This document shows positions 60,084 through 64,000 of a DNA stretch of 64,000 nt, one piece after another (positions within the stretch are counted from its first letter, which is position 1; every line of letters starts with the position of its first letter). The position numbers and the translations under genes were made by a program. Location: positions 1 to 64,000 of the forward strand of contig JAAWRH010000006.1 in assembly GCA_022800935.1 (NCBI GenBank), read 5' to 3'. Under the pieces are notes generated by a model that made no database searches, was not told the DNA's origin, and saw only the letters and a list, made by a program, of their open reading frames with translations. Source of the stretch: Oscillospiraceae bacterium (GTDB lineage Bacteria; Bacillota; Clostridia; Oscillospirales; Ruminococcaceae).

Positions 60084-60211
60084 GAAAGATTAAACCTCCT
60101 GTCAGGTAATGCCGGTGTCATTATTATAGCACAGATTCCGCCCTTTTCAATCTGTTTTGGGTGTGGTAAAATAGAATAAAGCGAATCTGTCGGAAAGGAA
60201 ACCATTTCAAT

Positions 60212-60802
60212 ATGCTTACCCTTGTTCTTTACTTTCTGTTGGGCTACTGCGCCCTGTTCTCGGTGGTCTGGCTCCACGAGATCGGCCACTCCCTTTGGAA
60301 TTTTTGGTTCGGGTGCCGCGCCGGATGGCTTCGGGTGCAGGTAAAGCCGTATATCTTCTTCTCCACCCCCGGTCCGGTGAATCTGGATAAATACCAGGCC
60401 CTGGCCCCCTGGCAGCGAACCCTTTCCGCCTATGGCGGGGTCCTCGCCAACCTTCTGTGGGGAACCATCGGCGGGGGCATTCTGCTGCTGGCCAAACCGG
60501 GAAATTCCTATGTGCAGTTTTTCCTCTGGATGTTTACAACCCTCCATCTGGCGGAAATTGTAAGCTATCTGGTCATCGGGAGCATCTATCTGGTAAGTGA
60601 TATGGCCATTGTGGCTGGGGAATACCCCGGCCTTCGGATTCCCAGCCTTTCCGCAGGGCTTGTCCTCACGGTCATATACATACTGGCCCTGGCCGGCATT
60701 CCCCAGGAATTCCGGCTGTTTATTCTGGTTTGGAACCTAATCACCATTCTTTCCATGTGCGGCGGGCGGATTGTTTTTTCGCTGCTCCACCGGAAAAATT
60801 AA
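60212..60802 (+). CDS. M50-like (site-2 protease family) membrane metallopeptidase
   Basis: The 196-aa membrane protein has HEIGH at about residues 22-26, within the first long helix, the zinc-binding motif of intramembrane M50 proteases. Four or five further hydrophobic segments follow. A classic C-terminal NxxPxxxLDGG motif is not visible; MCGGR near the end may be a remnant. The short size makes it a divergent or minimal member. It is followed by a lipoprotein gene 22 nt on, so a partner at the membrane is likely. Activity is not proven. Confidence 0.72.
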   Translation: MLTLVLYFLLGYCALFSVVWLHEIGHSLWNFWFGCRAGWLRVQVKPYIFFSTPGPVNLDKYQALAPWQRTLSAYGGVLANLLWGTIGGGILLLAKPGNSYVQFFLWMFTTLHLAEIVSYLVIGSIYLVSDMAIVAGEYPGLRIPSLSAGLVLTVIYILALAGIPQEFRLFILVWNLITILSMCGGRIVFSLLHRKN

Positions 60803-60824
60803 GCTGCCAAAGGGGGCGGAAGAG

Positions 60825-62081
60825 ATGCGGACAGCGGTCAAATGGATCATCCTGGGGATTGCCCTGTTCCTTCTGCCGCTCTTGACCGGGTGCAGCAGGG
60901 AATACCGGGAAACCCGCCGGAATATCGACCGCATCTACAAGGCCGCCGAACAGTCGGCGGAGAAAAGGGCGGCGACCTATATCCTGGAAAAATACGGGAT
61001 ACAGGCCGTCCCCCAGGGGCACTGGGTACAGGCGGACTATGACTTTTTCACCTCCTATACCAACCCCAACGTGATTGTGTTTATGGAGGACGGGGATAAA
61101 AAATTCTGCGTGGGGGTCCACGCCTTCGATAAAACGGTTCTGTGGGACAACTACCAAAGGGAAGCCATAGAGGCGGTCCTCTGGGACCACCTGGAGGGAC
61201 TGTACGGCCTGCCAAGGCCCTATGGAATGGAGATAGAGTTCCGCCTGAGCCGGGCGCCTTATTATAAATCCGCAACACCCCAGGAGTGGCGCGACAAGGG
61301 ATATGACCACCACAACATGGCGGATTTTTATTTTGACGGCCATTCCATAGAGGAGCTTCTCCCCCAGCTGGATCTTCTGGAGTATACCCTTTCCTGGCTT
61401 TCCCTGGATCGCTCCCTGGAATCCCTTGTCTTTAAGCCGGAGGACTGGAGGGTGGCGGAGGGCTGCTGCGTTGAGTGGATCCTTCGCTGGTATTCCTCCC
61501 CGGAAGGCAGGTTTACCGCCATCGGCACCGATCACCCGGATATCGCCGGATACCCCTATCTCCGCCAGTGGCGGCACACCCTTTTCAAAGCAGGGAACTC
61601 CTCCGGACAGAAGCTTTTCACCGATTTCATGGAATTCCACTCCGCCCGGCATGAGGGCATCAGCTTTGTCACAACGCTGCCCTGTGAAATGGAGGATATT
61701 CTCCTCATCAGTGAAAGGGAAGGAGAGGAAGACTGGACCATCGACTCCAAAAACAACGGTCCGCAAACCTACAAGCTGATCTCCAATTTGTATGAGATAA
61801 CGGAAAAGGCATCCGACTCCCATTACATCGCGGCGATGGCTGTACCGTCCGGCCTTACAGAGCAGCACGAATGCCCGCTGTATATTCTGAGCAGAAACAG
61901 GGAAACCGGAGCAATAAAGGTAGAGGCCCGCATATCCACCTGGGAGGAATTGTCCTCCATCCCCGATACGGACCAGCGCAAAAATTATAAGATGTATGCC
62001 AACGGCATACAGGGCATGAGCGCAGGCTGTCAGTATGTACTGGCGAAGAGAACAGAAGAAGGGCAAGACCGAAAAACCTGA
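60825..62081 (+). CDS. Lipoprotein of unknown function, paired with the M50-like gene
   Basis: The start at ATG 60825 (MRTAVKWIILG) follows GGGGGCGG; a longer frame overlaps the previous gene. The 418-aa protein has a lipobox (LLTGC) and a large mature domain of mixed helix and strand, with no motif I recognise. Trp/Tyr-rich segments (WVQADYDFFTSYTNPN) are noticeable. It is the second gene of a two-gene unit and ends in a hairpin (62071-62096). Confidence 0.78.
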   Translation: MRTAVKWIILGIALFLLPLLTGCSREYRETRRNIDRIYKAAEQSAEKRAATYILEKYGIQAVPQGHWVQADYDFFTSYTNPNVIVFMEDGDKKFCVGVHAFDKTVLWDNYQREAIEAVLWDHLEGLYGLPRPYGMEIEFRLSRAPYYKSATPQEWRDKGYDHHNMADFYFDGHSIEELLPQLDLLEYTLSWLSLDRSLESLVFKPEDWRVAEGCCVEWILRWYSSPEGRFTAIGTDHPDIAGYPYLRQWRHTLFKAGNSSGQKLFTDFMEFHSARHEGISFVTTLPCEMEDILLISEREGEEDWTIDSKNNGPQTYKLISNLYEITEKASDSHYIAAMAVPSGLTEQHECPLYILSRNRETGAIKVEARISTWEELSSIPDTDQRKNYKMYANGIQGMSAGCQYVLAKRTEEGQDRKT

Positions 62082-62096
62082 CGTCACCGGTTTTTC
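62071..62096. terminator. Terminator between convergent genes
   Basis: An 8-bp stem GAAAAACC with GGTTTTTC (62071-62078 with 62089-62096), extended by TGACGTCA in the loop, overlaps the stop region of the lipoprotein gene. Confidence 0.75.
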
Positions 62097-62122
62097 AGCC
62101 CTGCCCCTTTTATGGCAGCTTT

Positions 62123-64000
62123 TCAGTCCCGTGCCGTCCACTTGCCGGAGAGGATAATATATCCCATGGGCATCAGGGAAAAATCATCTATCAGCTTTCC
62201 CAGAATGGTTTCGGTTTGGGTAAACTCGGTCAGCTTAGGGAGCTTACAGGTGACAGAGGAGCGGTTTATCGCCACAAACACAGCGTCTTCCCCCCTGATG
62301 CGCAGATAGCAGCAGACGGAATCGGTAAAGCTCACCGGCATAAATTTCGCCTCCGCAAAGAACTCACGGTTCTTTTTCCGCATCTCGCACAGGGCCTTTA
62401 TGTGCTGAAAAATGTCTTCGTCCCGGTTCTCCCAGTCAAAGCACGCCCGGTTAAAGGGGTCCTTGTAGCCCATCATTCCGGTTTCATCGCCGTAATAAAT
62501 ACAGGGGGTCCCGATTATGGTAAATTGCAGCACACAGCATAAAAGGAATTTAGCTTTGCCCGCCGCGTACTGGTGGGGTGCAAGCTCGTTGCGCTCCGCC
62601 TGCCAGATGCGGTCGTGGCCCTCGGTGGGCTCCCCGCCCAGCACGGTGATGGCCCGCTCCGTATCATGGGTAGAAAGGGAATTCATCAGGATGCTGAGCA
62701 CCGGTCTGGGGTAATTCTCCAAAATGGACATAATGCGATTATAGAAGACATCCCCGCCTCCCTGGCCCACATACTGGAGAATAGCGTCCTTAAAGGGATA
62801 GTTCATCACGCTGTCCAACTGACTGCCCTGGAAATACCGCCGCCGTTTCCCATAGCTGGTCTTGTTGGAGGCATCCTCCCACACCTCGCCCAGGACGAGG
62901 GCCTGTGGGTCCACCCCCTTGACGGCCTCCCGAAACCGGTCTAGGAAGACGTCGGGGAGCTCGTCGGCTACATCCAGGCGGAAGCCCGCCGCCCCCAGGG
63001 ACAGCCACTTTTCCGCTATGCCGCCCTTGCCGCAGATGAACTCCAGATAGGTTTCTTCCTCCTCCCGGACCTCCGGCAGGGTTTTGAAGCCCCACCAGCT
63101 TGTGTATTCGTCCGGAAATTTCTTGAAGGTATACCATTTATAATAGGGGCTGTCCTTGGATTGGTACGCCCCCTCTCCCTGATAGCGTCCCTTCTGGTTA
63201 AAGTAAATGCTGTCGCTTCCTGTATGGCTGAACACGCCGTCGATGAATATGGAGATTCCCCGTTTTTTCGCCGCCTCACACAGGGATTTGAAATCCTCCT
63301 CCGTTCCCAGCAGCGGGTCAATCTTCAGGTAATCCGCCGTGTTGTAGCGGTGGTTGGAGTGGGCCTCGAAAATCGGGTTGAGGTAGATTGCCGTCACCCC
63401 CAGGGACTCCAGATAGGGCAGCTTCTGCTCAATGCCCTTTAAATCCCCGCCGGTATAGTCGGAGTTGGTGACCTCGCCATTTTCATCCGGGAGGTATTCC
63501 GGGGGAGTTCCCCAGGGTACAAGCTTCCGGTCCTTGGGGACGTTTTGTTTTTCGGTCCCGCTGTTGTAAAAGCGGTCCGGGAAAATCTGATATATGATCC
63601 CGCCCTTTAAAAAGTCGGGGGTTTCAAACTCCTTTGCGTATACAGTAAGCTGCCACAGGTCCCCGCGGCTTGGCATAATCACCCCGCGGCCAGTCCGGTT
63701 TTTGCAGATGTAGGTTTCCCTGCCGTTTTCATACACATGAAAGCAGTAAAAAAACAGGCCGGGCTCCTCCGCCTGATAGACCACTGAATAGAGATTGCAG
63801 GAGGAACGGCATTGGGACACCTCCATGGGATAGGCGATAGGGGTATCCCATTGGTCGGCCCGGAAGACCCACAGCTCCGGCGATTCATGGGAGACAGTTT
63901 TGGACAGACGGATGGACAGGCGAACCCCTGTCCCCGCAGAAACGGCCCCAAAAGGGTCCCGGTAAGACGCGCTTCTGCTGTCGAAGATGGTTGCGGACAT
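62123..64000 (-). CDS. GH13 alpha-amylase family enzyme (cyclomaltodextrinase/neopullulanase-like)
   Basis: The 625-aa protein starts with ATG exactly at the right edge, so the true start could lie further upstream, outside the window. An N-terminal beta-sandwich (about 1-115) is followed by the (beta/alpha)8 barrel: catalytic nucleophile D343 in FRLDVADEL, acid/base E372 in LGEVWED, and D446 in STHDTERA; IFIDGVFSHTG is the first conserved region. The length and N-terminal domain fit cytoplasmic maltodextrin-hydrolysing enzymes (GH13_20). There is no signal peptide. It degrades imported alpha-glucan oligosaccharides. Confidence 0.92.
   Translation of the reverse strand: MSATIFDSRSASYRDPFGAVSAGTGVRLSIRLSKTVSHESPELWVFRADQWDTPIAYPMEVSQCRSSCNLYSVVYQAEEPGLFFYCFHVYENGRETYICKNRTGRGVIMPSRGDLWQLTVYAKEFETPDFLKGGIIYQIFPDRFYNSGTEKQNVPKDRKLVPWGTPPEYLPDENGEVTNSDYTGGDLKGIEQKLPYLESLGVTAIYLNPIFEAHSNHRYNTADYLKIDPLLGTEEDFKSLCEAAKKRGISIFIDGVFSHTGSDSIYFNQKGRYQGEGAYQSKDSPYYKWYTFKKFPDEYTSWWGFKTLPEVREEEETYLEFICGKGGIAEKWLSLGAAGFRLDVADELPDVFLDRFREAVKGVDPQALVLGEVWEDASNKTSYGKRRRYFQGSQLDSVMNYPFKDAILQYVGQGGGDVFYNRIMSILENYPRPVLSILMNSLSTHDTERAITVLGGEPTEGHDRIWQAERNELAPHQYAAGKAKFLLCCVLQFTIIGTPCIYYGDETGMMGYKDPFNRACFDWENRDEDIFQHIKALCEMRKKNREFFAEAKFMPVSFTDSVCCYLRIRGEDAVFVAINRSSVTCKLPKLTEFTQTETILGKLIDDFSLMPMGYIILSGKWTARD

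Noticed and set aside
60741-62141. Minus-strand frame of about 466 codons
   Set aside because: It is antisense to the M50-like and lipoprotein genes, both of which have ribosome binding sites and real protein features.
1-64000. tRNA or rRNA genes
   Set aside because: I scanned for the conserved tRNA T-loop and anticodon-arm patterns and for rRNA signature blocks and saw none; a covariance search would be decisive.

Overview
The window comes from a spore-forming, anaerobic, GC-rich Firmicute, most likely a gut Oscillospiraceae relative (Flavonifractor/Lawsonibacter type). The grounds are a complete spoIIA operon (spoIIAA-spoIIAB-sigF), a T-box leader on ileS, an oxygen-sensitive anaerobic sulfatase maturase beside its sulfatase, many gut-type surface proteins and lipoproteins, and Gram-positive promoters and ribosome binding sites. 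The genus is inference. I saw no rRNA, tRNA or CRISPR array.

Layout. 1-6.8 kb is an accessory, partly decayed region. It holds the tail of an unidentified gene, a 22-bp perfect palindrome, a duplicated cassette (hairpin, four-TM protein, secreted protein) whose first copy is deleted and truncated, an AT-rich insert, an Rpn-type nuclease/transposase, a lipoprotein, and an orphan Phd/YefM antitoxin followed by a PIN-toxin stump. 6.8-10.6 kb holds a sulfatase maturase, a Cys-type sulfatase and a DUF4349 lipoprotein. 10.6-24.6 kb is the surface region: a Wzz-like protein fused to a degenerate BY-kinase domain, and a putative three-gene operon of a MalT-like LuxR regulator and two giant paralogous cell-surface proteins (1477 and 1905 aa). 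24.8-31 kb holds a second lipoprotein paralog, a MerR regulator divergent from a frameshifted MATE pump, an intact MATE pump and an AraC regulator with a large helical extension.

31-45 kb is mostly core: GH25 lysozyme, spoIIA operon, metA, hicAB, ileS with T-box, an unknown 570-aa protein with an Imm5-like N-terminus, tsaD/rimI, an alpha/beta hydrolase and a pyridoxamine kinase. 45-54.3 kb carries a heterodimeric ABC exporter, a dCache chemoreceptor and a three-gene ABC importer of the TrpXYZ-like type. 54.4-64 kb holds MgtC/SapB, an XRE-TPR regulator, an MFS transporter, a GNAT-Cys-rich fusion, a second hicAB whose 58-aa toxin starts with TTG, a DIP1984 protein, an M50-like protease paired with a lipoprotein, and a GH13 enzyme at the right edge.

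The best candidates for something undescribed are the LAL-regulator/twin giant surface-protein operon, the duplicated small-membrane/secreted-protein cassette, two paralogous lipoproteins 20 kb apart that share a nearly identical promoter, and the 570-aa Imm5-like zinc-ribbon protein.
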